A stretch of 34,270 nt of DNA from SAR116 cluster bacterium AG-426-A06 (GCA_003210115.1 QCNM01000010.1:1-34270), one strand, 5' to 3'. Shown: positions 25,379 through 34,245, counted from the first letter of the stretch. Numbers and translations: made by a program. The notes: a model not told the origin generated them from the letters alone.

Positions 25379-25515
25379 TTTTTCTTTGAATTTCTTTTGC
25401 ACTTTTCCGAGCAATACAAAACATTATCCCAATCTTTTTTCCATTTTTTTCTCCAAGTAAATTCCAATTTACAAGTTTTACAAATTTTTTTTGGAAGATT
25501 AAGTTTCTTATGCAT
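25375..25515 (-). CDS. DUF2256 small zinc-ribbon protein
   Basis: This tiny 46-residue gene lies in what looks like a gap. The translation starts MHKKLNLPKKICKTCKLEF, continues TWRKKWKKDWDNVLYC and ends SEKCKRNSKKN. The four cysteines (12, 15, 35, 39) in C-x2-C...C-x3-C spacing, together with FTWRKKW, WDNVLYCS and the basic tail, are the DUF2256 signature. The cysteines probably bind one zinc. Function is unknown; homologues are similarly short. The ATG lies two bases after the stop of the TauE/SafE permease gene, so it should be translated by coupling. It has no visible Shine-Dalgarno of its own. Confidence 0.85.
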   Translation of the reverse strand: MHKKLNLPKKICKTCKLEFTWRKKWKKDWDNVLYCSEKCKRNSKKN

Positions 25516-25517
25516 GA

Positions 25518-26261
25518 TTAAAAATTTTTAAATAATAAAATTAAACCTAATATCATTAGTGTAATAAGTATACTTTTTCTGAAAATTTCGTTTGACAGTT
25601 TATGTCTGATTTTTGTTCCAAAATATTGTCCTATTAAAGCTGGAACAATTAAGAAAAGACTTACAAATAAATCATTTAATGTTCCAAGACCGTGATATAA
25701 TAGTGATCCATATAAAGGAATTGATCCAATGAAATACATTGTAGCAATTGTTCTTATAAAAAATTCTTTAGATATATTAACTGATATTAAATATGTTAGT
25801 ATTGGTGGTCCGTAAAATGTGGACAAACCACCGAGTATACCTGAAAAAAATCCCAAAATTGATGTGATAGGTCTTTCATATTTAATTTCTATTTTATTTA
25901 TTCTAAAACCGAAAAAATTTACTAATGCAGCAAAAATTATTGAAATAGCAATTATTATTGAAACGGTTTTTAGTTCAATTTCTACAATCAATCTACCTCC
26001 AACAATTAAGCCAATGACTAAAAAGATTAATAATGGAAGGAATCTTAAACTTCCTAATCCTTTTTGTATTTGCATTTGAAGAAAGTTTGTACTTAATATT
26101 GGAAAGCAAAGGAGCATCATCGCAGTTGTTGGAGGCAAAAAATACGCAATAACTGGAACTGCGACCATAGGCATTCCAAGCCCTAGAATGCCTTTCATTA
26201 AACCACCTGCAATTATTGATAGAATAATAATTAAAATTAAGTTTGGATCAAAATAATACAT
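25518..26261 (-). CDS. TauE/SafE-family permease
   Basis: This is an inner-membrane protein of 247 residues with about eight hydrophobic segments. The two family repeats are visible: AGGLMKGILGLGMPMVAVPVIAYFLPPTTAMMLLCFP near the start and ILGFFSGILGGLSTFYGPPILTYLISV in the middle. TauE/SafE proteins move sulfite, sulfoacetate or related organic anions, usually outward. The substrate here is unproven. A TauD-type dioxygenase nearby would release sulfite if it acts on a sulfonate, which would give this permease an obvious task (inference). It is followed without gap by DUF2256 on the same strand and diverges from the nitroreductase gene. Confidence 0.85.
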   Translation of the reverse strand: MYYFDPNLILIIILSIIAGGLMKGILGLGMPMVAVPVIAYFLPPTTAMMLLCFPILSTNFLQMQIQKGLGSLRFLPLLIFLVIGLIVGGRLIVEIELKTVSIIIAISIIFAALVNFFGFRINKIEIKYERPITSILGFFSGILGGLSTFYGPPILTYLISVNISKEFFIRTIATMYFIGSIPLYGSLLYHGLGTLNDLFVSLFLIVPALIGQYFGTKIRHKLSNEIFRKSILITLMILGLILLFKNF

Positions 26262-26326
26262 GCGCTTTTTATTGTTTAGATTACAATAGGAATATGTAAA
26301 GCTAAATTTATTGAAAGGTTTTACTC

Positions 26327-26899
26327 ATGAACGAAATTATAAAGTTTTTAAAAAAAAGGAGATCTGTAACTGCAAAAAAAATGGCGCCAGGTAAGGTTAC
26401 AGAAAGTGATCTTAATGACATTCTAGAATGTGCTCTACGTGTTCCTGACCATGGTGCGTTATCACCATGGAAATTAATTGTTATACAAAACGATATGAGA
26501 AAAACCATTGGAGAAAAAATACTAATCCCAGAATTTAAAAAAAATAATACTGACATTGATGAAGAAAAATTACTATTTGAAAAAAATAGATTTTTGCGAG
26601 CTGACAAAATTATTGTAGTCATTTATTCTCCAGTAGAAAGTGCTAAAATCCCAAATTGGGAAATGATGCTTTCTACTGGAGCAGTTTGTCAGAATATAAC
26701 TATAGCAGCTCAATCTTTAAATTATGCAGTACAATGGGTTACCGAATGGTATTCCTATAATGATAAAATGTTAGAATATTTAGGAGGAGATATTTCTAAA
26801 GATAAGTTAGCAGGTTTTATATATATTGGTGAAAAAAAAGAAGATCCAGTTGAAAGAATTAGACCTAAGTTTGACAAAATAATAAAATTCTTAAATTGA
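26327..26899 (+). CDS. Nitroreductase family protein (YdjA-like)
   Basis: This is an FMN-dependent NAD(P)H nitroreductase-fold protein of 190 residues. The FMN-phosphate site RRSVTAKKMAPG (11-22) and the motif ALRVPDHGALSPWKLIVI are typical of the short YdjA group. MMLSTGAVCQNITIAAQSL is the helical dimer segment, and AGFIYIGEKKEDPVERIRP ends the domain. The physiological substrate of this group is not known. ATG start; the 3' end overlaps the convergent dehydratase gene by 9 nt. Confidence 0.88.
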   Translation: MNEIIKFLKKRRSVTAKKMAPGKVTESDLNDILECALRVPDHGALSPWKLIVIQNDMRKTIGEKILIPEFKKNNTDIDEEKLLFEKNRFLRADKIIVVIYSPVESAKIPNWEMMLSTGAVCQNITIAAQSLNYAVQWVTEWYSYNDKMLEYLGGDISKDKLAGFIYIGEKKEDPVERIRPKFDKIIKFLN

Positions 26900-27868
26900 A
26901 GTTTTTAATGATTTTTCAAATATTTCTGGATCTACATTTCCACCAGAAGCAATGATCACAACCGTTTTATTTTTTATATCAATTTTATTGAATAATGCCG
27001 AAGCTAATGCAACAGCTCCTCCAGGTTCTAAAATAATTTTAAAATATTGAAAAGCATATTTCATTGCTTTCATTGCTTCTATATCACTTACCAAAAGTGA
27101 TCCACTTAAATTTTTTTTATTAATAGAAAATGTTAGCTCTCCTGGTTTGCTGGCTAATAAAGAATCACAAATTGATTTTTTTGAAACTTCAACTTCGGTA
27201 ATTTTATTATTTCTTAATGATAAATATGTATCATTATAATCCTCTGGTTCAACAGCATAAATGGGGACATTTGGATATTGTTCTTTAATAGCTGTGCTTA
27301 CTCCTGCAATAAGGCCACCGCCACCACAGCAACACAATACTAAATCAGGTTGTAAGTTATTTTTTTTAAAATCACTTACAATTTCATAACCTACTGTTCC
27401 TTGACCATTTATAACATCTGGATGATCAAATGGAGGAATAATTTTTGCATTAATTTTTTTTGCTAAATTAGTTCCAATTTCTTCTCTTGATTCTGAGTAT
27501 CTATTAAATGTTACGACATTTGCTCCCCAAGATTTTGTTCCATTTAACTTTGCATTTGGGGAGTCCTCTGGCATCACTATTGTAGCTTTCTTATTCGTCA
27601 AATAACATGCAGATGCAATAGCTTGTGCGTGATTACCACTTGACCAAGCAAGCACATTATTTTTTTTATCATCAAGTTTTAATATTGAGTTCATAGCGCC
27701 TCTAAATTTAAAAGCACCAATTTTTTGTAAATTTTCTGCTTTAATAAAAATATTTGAGCGAAGTTCTTTATTTAAAAGGTCTGAAGAAAGTAATGGGGTC
27801 TTTATAGCATAGTTTGATATTCTATTATATGCTTTTTCTATTTCTTGATAATTAACTAGACTTTTCAT
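26891..27868 (-). CDS. PLP-dependent threonine/serine dehydratase (or serine racemase)
   Basis: This is a fold-type II pyridoxal-phosphate enzyme of 325 residues. The Schiff-base lysine is Lys54 in GAFKFRGA, SSGNHAQAIA (77-86) is the substrate loop, and the glycine-rich phosphate cradle is CGGGGLIAG (181-189). There is no C-terminal ACT domain, so it is the short catabolic form rather than biosynthetic IlvA. Deamination of threonine or serine to 2-oxobutyrate or pyruvate is the default; serine racemase or 3-hydroxyaspartate dehydratase share these features and cannot be excluded. It diverges from dapA over 75 nt. Confidence 0.85.
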   Translation of the reverse strand: MKSLVNYQEIEKAYNRISNYAIKTPLLSSDLLNKELRSNIFIKAENLQKIGAFKFRGAMNSILKLDDKKNNVLAWSSGNHAQAIASACYLTNKKATIVMPEDSPNAKLNGTKSWGANVVTFNRYSESREEIGTNLAKKINAKIIPPFDHPDVINGQGTVGYEIVSDFKKNNLQPDLVLCCCGGGGLIAGVSTAIKEQYPNVPIYAVEPEDYNDTYLSLRNNKITEVEVSKKSICDSLLASKPGELTFSINKKNLSGSLLVSDIEAMKAMKYAFQYFKIILEPGGAVALASALFNKIDIKNKTVVIIASGGNVDPEIFEKSLKTSI

Positions 27869-27943
27869 ATAACTAAATGTTTAATATTTTATTATTAAAT
27901 AAATGCTTTAATTTTGTAAATATTAAATAATTAAGAGGTAAAT

Positions 27944-28819
27944 ATGTTGTTCTCTGGTTCATATACTGCACTTTTAACACCATTTAGAAATGGTGAAGTA
28001 GATTATGATACATATAGAAAATTAGTTGATTTTCAAATAGATAGTGGAACACATGGTTTAGTTCCTGTTGGAACAACTGGAGAATCTCCAACTTTATCTC
28101 ATGAAGAACATAAAAAAGTTATAGAAGTTTGTATAGATCAAGTTAATGGAAGAGTGCCAATAATTGCTGGAGCAGGTTCAAATTCTACTACTGAAGCAAT
28201 TGGATTTGTTAAACATGCTTGTGATGTAGGTGCTGATGGATTACTTGTAGTCACACCTTATTATAACAAACCAACTCAAGCAGGATTATTTGCTCACTAT
28301 ACTGAATTAGCAAATATAAGTTCAAAACCTATAATAATTTATGATATTCCCGGTAGATCTGTAATTGGAATGACAGATGAAACTATGGCTAGATTAGCAG
28401 AACATGAATTGATAATAGGAGTTAAAGATGCAACAGCAGATTTAGGTCGTCCTACTCGGCTTTTAAATGTTATTAATGAAAATTTTATACAATTATCTGG
28501 TGAAGATGGTACAGCGTTACCTTATCTTGCTGCGGGAGGCCATGGGTGTATCTCAGTAACAGCAAATATAGCTCCTAAGTTGTTATCCAGGATGCATAAT
28601 GCATGGATACAAGGGGATATTAAAACCGCCCAAGAGATTAATCAAAAACTTATGCCTTTGCATGACGCTTTATTTTGTGAAACAAGTCCAGGACCTCTAA
28701 AGTATGCTGCATCATTACTTAATTTATGTGAAAGTGATACAAGGTTACCAATAGTTGAAATAGCATCTGAAAGTAAAAAAAGAGTTGAAGAGGGGCTTAA
28801 ATTTGCTGAGCTGATGTAG
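27944..28819 (+). CDS. dapA: 4-Hydroxy-tetrahydrodipicolinate synthase
   Basis: This enzyme condenses pyruvate with aspartate semialdehyde in lysine/diaminopimelate synthesis (291 residues, normal length). The Schiff-base lysine is Lys161 in LIIGVKDATADL. Tyr133 (IIYDIPGRS), Thr44/Thr45 (VGTTGESPT) and the dimer-interface Tyr107 (TPYYNKPTQ) complete the proton relay, and Arg138 binds the semialdehyde carboxylate. AAGAGG lies before the ATG. It begins the housekeeping block and is 6 nt from smpB. Confidence 0.96.
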   Translation: MLFSGSYTALLTPFRNGEVDYDTYRKLVDFQIDSGTHGLVPVGTTGESPTLSHEEHKKVIEVCIDQVNGRVPIIAGAGSNSTTEAIGFVKHACDVGADGLLVVTPYYNKPTQAGLFAHYTELANISSKPIIIYDIPGRSVIGMTDETMARLAEHELIIGVKDATADLGRPTRLLNVINENFIQLSGEDGTALPYLAAGGHGCISVTANIAPKLLSRMHNAWIQGDIKTAQEINQKLMPLHDALFCETSPGPLKYAASLLNLCESDTRLPIVEIASESKKRVEEGLKFAELM

Positions 28820-28825
28820 TTTTAA

Positions 28826-29278
28826 ATGAATAAACCAATTGCTGAAAATAAAAAAGCAAGATTTGATTACAACATCACTGAAACTTTGGAAGCTGGAATT
28901 GTTTTGCTAGGTAGTGAAGTCAAAAGCTTACGTTTGGGTAAAGCCAGTATCAGAGAATCTTATGCTAGCCAAGAAAATGGAGATCTTGTTTTAATCAATT
29001 TTAATATTCCAGAGTATGATTTAGCAGCCAAAGGACAAAATCACGAGCCTAAAAGATTTAGAAAATTACTATTACATAAAAAAGAAAAAAATAAAATTTT
29101 TGGAATGATAAAAAGAGATGGTTATACAATAATTCCATTAAGCTGCTACTTTAACAAAAAAGGGATAGTCAAAATTAATTTAGGTTTTGCAAAAGGTAAA
29201 AAACAAGTTGATAAAAGAGAAACTATAAAAAAGAGAGATTGGGAAAGATCTAAACAGAGACTTTTAAAGGTTCAATAA
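28826..29278 (+). CDS. smpB: SsrA-binding protein SmpB
   Basis: This partner of tmRNA in trans-translation (150 residues) delivers SsrA to stalled ribosomes. Diagnostic segments are ENKKARFDYNITETLEAGIVLLGSEVKSLR, ASIRESYA, the nucleic-acid face (RFRKLLLHKKE) and KGKKQVDKRETIKKRDWER in the basic C-terminal tail that reaches the decoding centre. It follows dapA by 6 nt. Its 3' end overlaps the remnant of a udg gene on the opposite strand by about 15 nt. Confidence 0.96.
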   Translation: MNKPIAENKKARFDYNITETLEAGIVLLGSEVKSLRLGKASIRESYASQENGDLVLINFNIPEYDLAAKGQNHEPKRFRKLLLHKKEKNKIFGMIKRDGYTIIPLSCYFNKKGIVKINLGFAKGKKQVDKRETIKKRDWERSKQRLLKVQ

Positions 29279-29880
29279 TTCTTTTATTAATTTAAAAATG
29301 TAATCTAAATCAGAAAGTTTTAATCTTTTAGTATTAATGTTATATTTTGAACGGTGATAACAATTAATTAAAATAATTTGATCATTTATTTTATATTTTT
29401 TTAGATGTTTAAATTTGTATTCTGAAAGATTTTTATTCAATGCAATAATTGAACTATTATGAGCAATTTGTCCTAATGTTAAAATAACATTTATTTTTTC
29501 ATTTCATTTATTTCTGATTTTAAAGAAGTATTACATGTTTTAATTTTATCATTTGAGGGTTTGTTATTTGGTGGCAAGTATTTAACTGCATTAGTAATTT
29601 TGCATCGTATATTACTGATTTCATCATATTCATCATAATTTTCTGTGATATTATATTTTTTTAAAAAGCTGAATAGTAAATTACCTGAAAAGTCACCATT
29701 AAAAATCTTACCGGTTTTATTTGCTCCTCGTAAACTAGGAAAAACCAATAATTAGAAGTTTACTATAAAGTAGCTCTTATCTCAGAACTCTATCATTAAA
29801 AAAATTTGGAAATAAGATTTTATTCTTATTTCTGAAATCAACTAATCTAGGACAGAGGGTACATTTTTTTTCGGTTCCAT
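29264..29880 (-). pseudogene. Decayed family-5 uracil-DNA glycosylase (UdgB-like) gene
   Basis: Minus-strand translation in three successive frames rebuilds a UDG. Part 1 (from about 29863 down) reads CTLCPRLVDFRNKN, FPNFFNDRV, then an in-frame TAA, then LLIIGF. Part 2 (29748-29491) reads PSLRGANKTGKIFNGDFSGN and ITNAVKYLPPNNKPS, and ends NEMKK-stop. Part 3 (29499-29264) reads KINVILTLGQIAHNSS and CYHRSKYNINTKRLKLSD. These match the family-5 order: CPRL, GLAPG-RGANRTGRPFTGDYSG, ITNAV-C-PPENKP, LGxIAH, SYHxSRxN. There is an apparent 2-nt loss at the part 1/2 junction (about 29740) and a 1-nt loss in an A-run (T-run 29494-29499 on plus) at the part 2/3 junction. This accounts for the longest apparently empty stretch of the window (29279-29910). 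The repair enzyme is presumably lost; a cluster of sequencing errors is the alternative. Confidence 0.8.
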
Positions 29881-29910
29881 AAACATAACTATTAAATTAT
29901 AAAGCATAAT

Positions 29911-30414
29911 ATGAAAAATAAATTTTTTATAGCTTTTGGCTCAAATAAAAATAGTCCAGAGGGTTTTTGTCCTATAAAAAATTGTGATAATGCTATTAAA
30001 GAGCTTTCTAAATTTAATATAAATATCGTTAAAAAATCATCTTGGTATTTAAGTGAACCCATTCCAAAAAGTACACAGCCAAAATTTTATAATTCAGTAG
30101 CTTTATGTTATGCGCACCATAGTGTTGATAAAGTTTTAAAAATTATTAAGATTGTAGAACAAAAATTTGGTCGAATAAGAATTTTTAAAAATATGCCGAG
30201 ATGTATTGATATAGACATTATCTCATTTAATAAAAATATTAAAAACTCGTTACTTTTAACTGTTCCCCATCCAAGAATGCATTTAAGAAAATTTGTATTA
30301 TTACCACTACTTGAGTTAGACTCAAACTGGTCACATCCACTTCTTAAAAAGAATATAAAGTTTTTTTTAAAAAAAGTGAAATATCAAAGAATTAAAAAAT
30401 TAAAAATTAATTGA
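29911..30414 (+). CDS. folK: 2-Amino-4-hydroxy-6-hydroxymethyldihydropteridine pyrophosphokinase
   Basis: This folate-synthesis enzyme transfers pyrophosphate from ATP to the pterin alcohol (167 residues). Family marks are FIAFGSNKNSPEG at the N terminus, SSWYLSEPI, and PKFYNSVALCYA. RIRIFKNMPRCIDIDII carries the two magnesium-binding aspartates, and VPHPRMHLRKFVLLPLLEL closes the active site. The C terminus is lysine-rich and less conserved. ATG start; it diverges from the udg remnant and precedes rpoZ by 42 nt. Confidence 0.92.
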   Translation: MKNKFFIAFGSNKNSPEGFCPIKNCDNAIKELSKFNINIVKKSSWYLSEPIPKSTQPKFYNSVALCYAHHSVDKVLKIIKIVEQKFGRIRIFKNMPRCIDIDIISFNKNIKNSLLLTVPHPRMHLRKFVLLPLLELDSNWSHPLLKKNIKFFLKKVKYQRIKKLKIN

Positions 30415-30456
30415 TTTTTTCAATTAAAACGATTATGAAATATTTATGAGGTATTT

Positions 30457-30843
30457 ATGGCAAGAGTAACTGTTGAAGATTGTATAGAAAAAGTTGAAAA
30501 TAGATTTGAACTTATAATTGCTGCATCTCAGAGAGCGAGAGAAATTTCTAATGGAGTTCAAATAGAAGTTGATAAAGATAATGATAAAAATACAGTAATA
30601 TCATTAAGAGAAATAGGTGATGGTGCTATAACTTACGAAGATTTGAAAGAAAGATATCTAAAGTCTCTTCAAAAAGTTGTAATTAATAATGATGAAGATG
30701 AAGAAAATGATATTGAAGAGGAATTTTCAAGTTATTTGAAACAAGATGACGCTGATAAAAATTTAAACCCAAATATTTTTTTTAAAAATACAGAAGATTC
30801 ATTTGAAGATGTTTCAGATGAATTAATTAGAAAAGAAGAATAG
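30457..30843 (+). CDS. rpoZ: DNA-directed RNA polymerase omega subunit
   Basis: This small polymerase subunit (128 residues) assists folding of beta-prime. The conserved N-terminal region reads [20 protein letters not shown] followed by [10 protein letters not shown], then [25 protein letters not shown]. The final 50 residues are highly acidic ([12 protein letters not shown]) and variable, as often in alphaproteobacteria. A TGAGG ribosome site precedes the ATG. Its position directly before rsh is the common alphaproteobacterial and enteric arrangement (rpoZ-spoT). Confidence 0.95.
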   Translation: MARVTVEDCIEKVENRFELIIAASQRAREISNGVQIEVDKDNDKNTVISLREIGDGAITYEDLKERYLKSLQKVVINNDEDEENDIEEEFSSYLKQDDADKNLNPNIFFKNTEDSFEDVSDELIRKEE

Positions 30844-30897
30844 AATAATTTAAAATATTAGTTATAATTTCTGAAAGACACTTATTTCAGATTAGAC

Positions 30898-33021
30898 ATG
30901 CTTGACACTAAATTTTTTTTAAATTTAAAGAATAAGAATTATATAAAATCTTTAGACTTAATAAAAAAAGCTTATGATTTTAGTAAATCTAAGCATGCTG
31001 GTCAGTATAGAGATGATGGAAAAGATTACTTTACTCATCCAATTGCAGTAGCAGAAATTCTTTCTAATATGGGTTTAGATAGTTCTACAATTATTACTGC
31101 TTTACTTCATGATGTAGTTGAAGATAGTGCTGTTACAATTAAAGATATAAAAAAAATATTTGGTTTAGAGATTAGCAAATTAGTTGATGGTGTTACTAAA
31201 TTAACAAGAATTGAACTTAAATTTGGACTAGCTCAAGCTGAGAATTTTAGAAAGCTTTTAATTTCTTCATCAGACGACATAAGGGTGCTACTTGTTAAGT
31301 TAGCTGATAGACTTCATAATATTAGAACAATTGAAGGTATAAAAGATAAGCAAAGACAAATTAAAATTTGTACAGAAACACTTGAAATTTATGCACCATT
31401 AGCAGAAAGACTTGGAATAATTGGAATTCAATCTGAGTTAGAAGAGAAATGTTTTTTTATAATTAACAATGAGACAAGAAACTCAATACAGAAAAGACTA
31501 GATTTAATTTATTCTGAAGACAAAGTTAATATACCATTGATTATAAAGGAAATTAAGAATATTGCACTCGATAAGAAAATTTTTGTTGATATAACTGGAA
31601 GAGAAAAGACTTGTTATTCCATCTGGAAAAAAATGCAAACAAAAAAAGTTGGAATGGATAACTTATCAGACATTATGGCTTTTCGAATTATTGTCAAAAA
31701 AAAAGAAGATTGTTACAAATTATTAAGTCTTTTACACCAAAATTATACAGCTATTATGGGTAGATTTAAAGACTACATATCGGCACCAAAAAGAAATGGT
31801 TACCAATCATTACATACTGGTTTAATTGGACCTAAAAAAACTAAAATTGAAATTCAAATTAGAACCTATGAAATGGATGAATTTGCTGAGAATGGAGTTG
31901 CCGCCCACTGGATGTATAAAAATGGCACAAAATTTAAAGAAGGTATAAAATTTAAATGGGTTAGAGAGTTACTTCAAATAATTGAAGAATCTAATCATCC
32001 CGATGAATTTTTAGAACATACTAAATTAGAAATGTACAATGACCAGGTTTTTTGCTTTACTCCCAAAGGAAATTTAATTAATTTACCTGTTCATGCTACA
32101 GCAATTGATTTTGCTTATGCTGTACACTCCGAATTGGGAAACGCTGCTGTTGGTGCAAATATTAATAATAAGGTTAGACTTCTAACTTCAGAATTAAAAA
32201 ATGGTGATCAAGTAAAAATACTTACTTCATCTAATGGTTATCCACACCCTAATTGGTTAGATAATTGTATTACAGGAAAAGCAAAATCTAGTATTAGAAG
32301 ATTTATTAGAAATAAAGAGGTTAATGAATATAAGCAGCTTGGAACGTCTCTTTTAAGAAATGAGTATAAGCAAAAAAATAAAAAATTAAATTTCAAAGAA
32401 TTAAAGAATGTTATTGAAAAATACGGATTATTAGATGTTGATGAATTGTTGATTGAGATTGGTAAGGGTAATATCTTTTCAGGTGAAGTTATTAAATCTA
32501 TATATCCAGAAAATAAATACTTTAATGTGTTTAGAAAAAAACCTTTTATCAAAAGAATTTTTAATAATAAAAAAAATGATCTTAATATAAATGGTGCAAT
32601 ACCTGGTATGGCAATTCATTATGCTCATTGTTGTAGTCCACTTCCGGGAGATCGTATCGTTGGAATTGTTACGTCAGGAAAAGGAATTACTGTACATTCT
32701 ATAGATTGTTTTTCTTTAGAGAAATTTCATGACACTCCAGAAAGATGGTTAGATATATCATGGGAAAGAGAAAAAGATATTTTGTATAGAGGTAAATTAA
32801 TTGCTGTTTTGATGAATGAACCTGGTAGTTTAGCTGATGTAACTAGAATAATTAGTTCAATAAATGGCAATATTTCTAATCTACAAGTAATAAATAGAGA
32901 TATAAACTTTTATAAATTTACAATTGATCTTGAAGTTGAAAATCTTTCTCATTTAAATGAAATCATAGCGGCATTAAGATTGTCTGATTTTGTAGAAAGT
33001 GTAGAGAGAGAGAAAAGTTAA
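30898..33021 (+). CDS. Bifunctional (p)ppGpp synthetase/hydrolase, RelA/SpoT family (Rsh)
   Basis: This is a full-length Rsh of 707 residues controlling the stringent response. The N-terminal HD hydrolase is intact: His47 (YFTHPIAVAE), His71-Asp72 (LLHDVVED) and Asp137 (DRLHN). The synthetase domain has REKTCYSIWKKM, IMAFRI, RFKDYISAPKRNGYQSLHT (289-307) and IEIQIRT with the catalytic Glu318. The charge motif RFKD, rather than the EFDD of monofunctional RelA, indicates a bifunctional enzyme. A TGS domain follows at about 383-445, then a zinc-finger-type segment with HYAHCCSPLPGD and a C-terminal ACT domain (AVLMNEPGSLADVTRII). It lies between rpoZ and a DUF2062 gene with which it overlaps by one base. 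Confidence 0.95.
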   Translation: MLDTKFFLNLKNKNYIKSLDLIKKAYDFSKSKHAGQYRDDGKDYFTHPIAVAEILSNMGLDSSTIITALLHDVVEDSAVTIKDIKKIFGLEISKLVDGVTKLTRIELKFGLAQAENFRKLLISSSDDIRVLLVKLADRLHNIRTIEGIKDKQRQIKICTETLEIYAPLAERLGIIGIQSELEEKCFFIINNETRNSIQKRLDLIYSEDKVNIPLIIKEIKNIALDKKIFVDITGREKTCYSIWKKMQTKKVGMDNLSDIMAFRIIVKKKEDCYKLLSLLHQNYTAIMGRFKDYISAPKRNGYQSLHTGLIGPKKTKIEIQIRTYEMDEFAENGVAAHWMYKNGTKFKEGIKFKWVRELLQIIEESNHPDEFLEHTKLEMYNDQVFCFTPKGNLINLPVHATAIDFAYAVHSELGNAAVGANINNKVRLLTSELKNGDQVKILTSSNGYPHPNWLDNCITGKAKSSIRRFIRNKEVNEYKQLGTSLLRNEYKQKNKKLNFKELKNVIEKYGLLDVDELLIEIGKGNIFSGEVIKSIYPENKYFNVFRKKPFIKRIFNNKKNDLNINGAIPGMAIHYAHCCSPLPGDRIVGIVTSGKGITVHSIDCFSLEKFHDTPERWLDISWEREKDILYRGKLIAVLMNEPGSLADVTRIISSINGNISNLQVINRDINFYKFTIDLEVENLSHLNEIIAALRLSDFVESVEREKS

Positions 33022-33506
33022 TGAACTTATTTAAAAATAAATCCAAAACTTTTAAAAATTTATTTTCAATTAATCTAAAAAGAGCAAGTTTATTTTATTT
33101 TTTAAAATTAGTAAGAGTTAAAGATTCACGAGATAAATTAGCTGTAGGGTTTGCTTGTGGCTCAATGGTTTCATTTACACCATTTATAGGGTTTCATTTT
33201 TTTCTTGCAGTTATTTTTGCATATATTCTTAGAGGCAATATAGTAGCTTCTTTAATTGGAACTTTTATTGGGAATCCTTTTACTTTTCCATTCATTTGGA
33301 TATTCATATATAAAGTTGGAAATATATTTTTTAAAAATGATCAAAACTTTTCATTTGAATTAACTTTTCAAAGTTTATTTCAACAAGGTTATGATATTTT
33401 AATTCCAATGTTAATAGGTTCATTAATTGTATCTATTCCTATTTGGTTAATTTCATATTATACTGTAAAATTCATGATGTTATCTTTCAAAAAAAGGAAA
33501 GTATAA
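33021..33506 (+). CDS. DUF2062 domain membrane protein
   Basis: This is a 161-residue inner-membrane protein with three hydrophobic segments. The DUF2062 core is clear: KLAVGFACGSMVSFTPFIGFH and then GNIVASLIGTFIGNPFTFP, with the family's FxP and G-NP motifs. A basic N terminus (about 45 residues) faces the cytoplasm. Function is unknown. It starts on the last base of rsh (TAATG) and precedes pdxJ by 13 nt, as in many alphaproteobacteria. Confidence 0.88.
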   Translation: MNLFKNKSKTFKNLFSINLKRASLFYFLKLVRVKDSRDKLAVGFACGSMVSFTPFIGFHFFLAVIFAYILRGNIVASLIGTFIGNPFTFPFIWIFIYKVGNIFFKNDQNFSFELTFQSLFQQGYDILIPMLIGSLIVSIPIWLISYYTVKFMMLSFKKRKV

Positions 33507-33519
33507 GTATAAAATCAAA

Positions 33520-34245
33520 ATGTGTAAATTAGGAATAAATATAGATCATGTTGCAACATTAAGAAATGCTCGAGGTCAAAGTCACCCTGACCTTCTGAAG
33601 GCAGCAATGATTTTAAAAGAATGTAAAGTTGACTCTATAACGATGCATTTAAGAGAAGATCGAAGACATATTAAAGATAAAGATATTTTCTTAATTAAGG
33701 AAAAAGTTGATTTACCAATCAACTTAGAAATTGCTCCAACTGAAGAGATGACTAAAATAGCCATGAAATTAAATCCAAGATCAGTTTGTTTTGTTCCAGA
33801 GAAAAGAATGGAAGTTACAACAGAGGGTGGTTTAAACATTAAGTCAAATATGATAAAAATTGAAAGATTGTTAAATTTACTTTCTAATTCAAAAATTAAA
33901 GTAGCATGTTTTATTGAACCTGACTTTAATCAAATTGATAGCCTTAATTCTTTAGGCGTAAAAATATTAGAATTCCATACTGGTTCATATGCAGATTCTA
34001 AAACAACAAAAATAATGGAAAAAAAATTATCTTTGATAAAAGAAGCTGCACAATATGCAACAGAATTAGGTTTTGATTGTCATGCAGGACACGGCTTAAA
34101 CTATAAAAATGTTTTCAAAATAGCATCTATAAAAGAAATTAAAGAATTAAATATAGGACATTTTATAATTGGAGAAGCTATTTTTAGTGGTTTAAAAAAT
34201 AGCATTTTAAAAATGAAAGAGATTATTAACGAAGTTAGAAAATGA
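33520..34245 (+). CDS. pdxJ: Pyridoxine 5'-phosphate synthase
   Basis: PdxJ joins 3-amino-1-hydroxyacetone phosphate and deoxyxylulose phosphate to give pyridoxine 5'-phosphate (241 residues). Diagnostic segments are LGINIDHVATLRNARG at the N terminus, ITMHLREDRRHIKDKD, INLEIAPTEEM and VCFVPEKRMEVTTEGGLN. CFIEPDF, LEFHTGSYAD, CHAGHGLNY and LNIGHFIIGEAIF follow. All catalytic regions are intact. The stop overlaps the acpS start (ATGA). Confidence 0.97.
   Translation: MCKLGINIDHVATLRNARGQSHPDLLKAAMILKECKVDSITMHLREDRRHIKDKDIFLIKEKVDLPINLEIAPTEEMTKIAMKLNPRSVCFVPEKRMEVTTEGGLNIKSNMIKIERLLNLLSNSKIKVACFIEPDFNQIDSLNSLGVKILEFHTGSYADSKTTKIMEKKLSLIKEAAQYATELGFDCHAGHGLNYKNVFKIASIKEIKELNIGHFIIGEAIFSGLKNSILKMKEIINEVRK

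Noticed and set aside
29491-29748. Stand-alone 85-codon gene on the minus strand
   Set aside because: It is only the middle fragment of the broken uracil-DNA glycosylase; the flanking parts continue in other frames on both sides.
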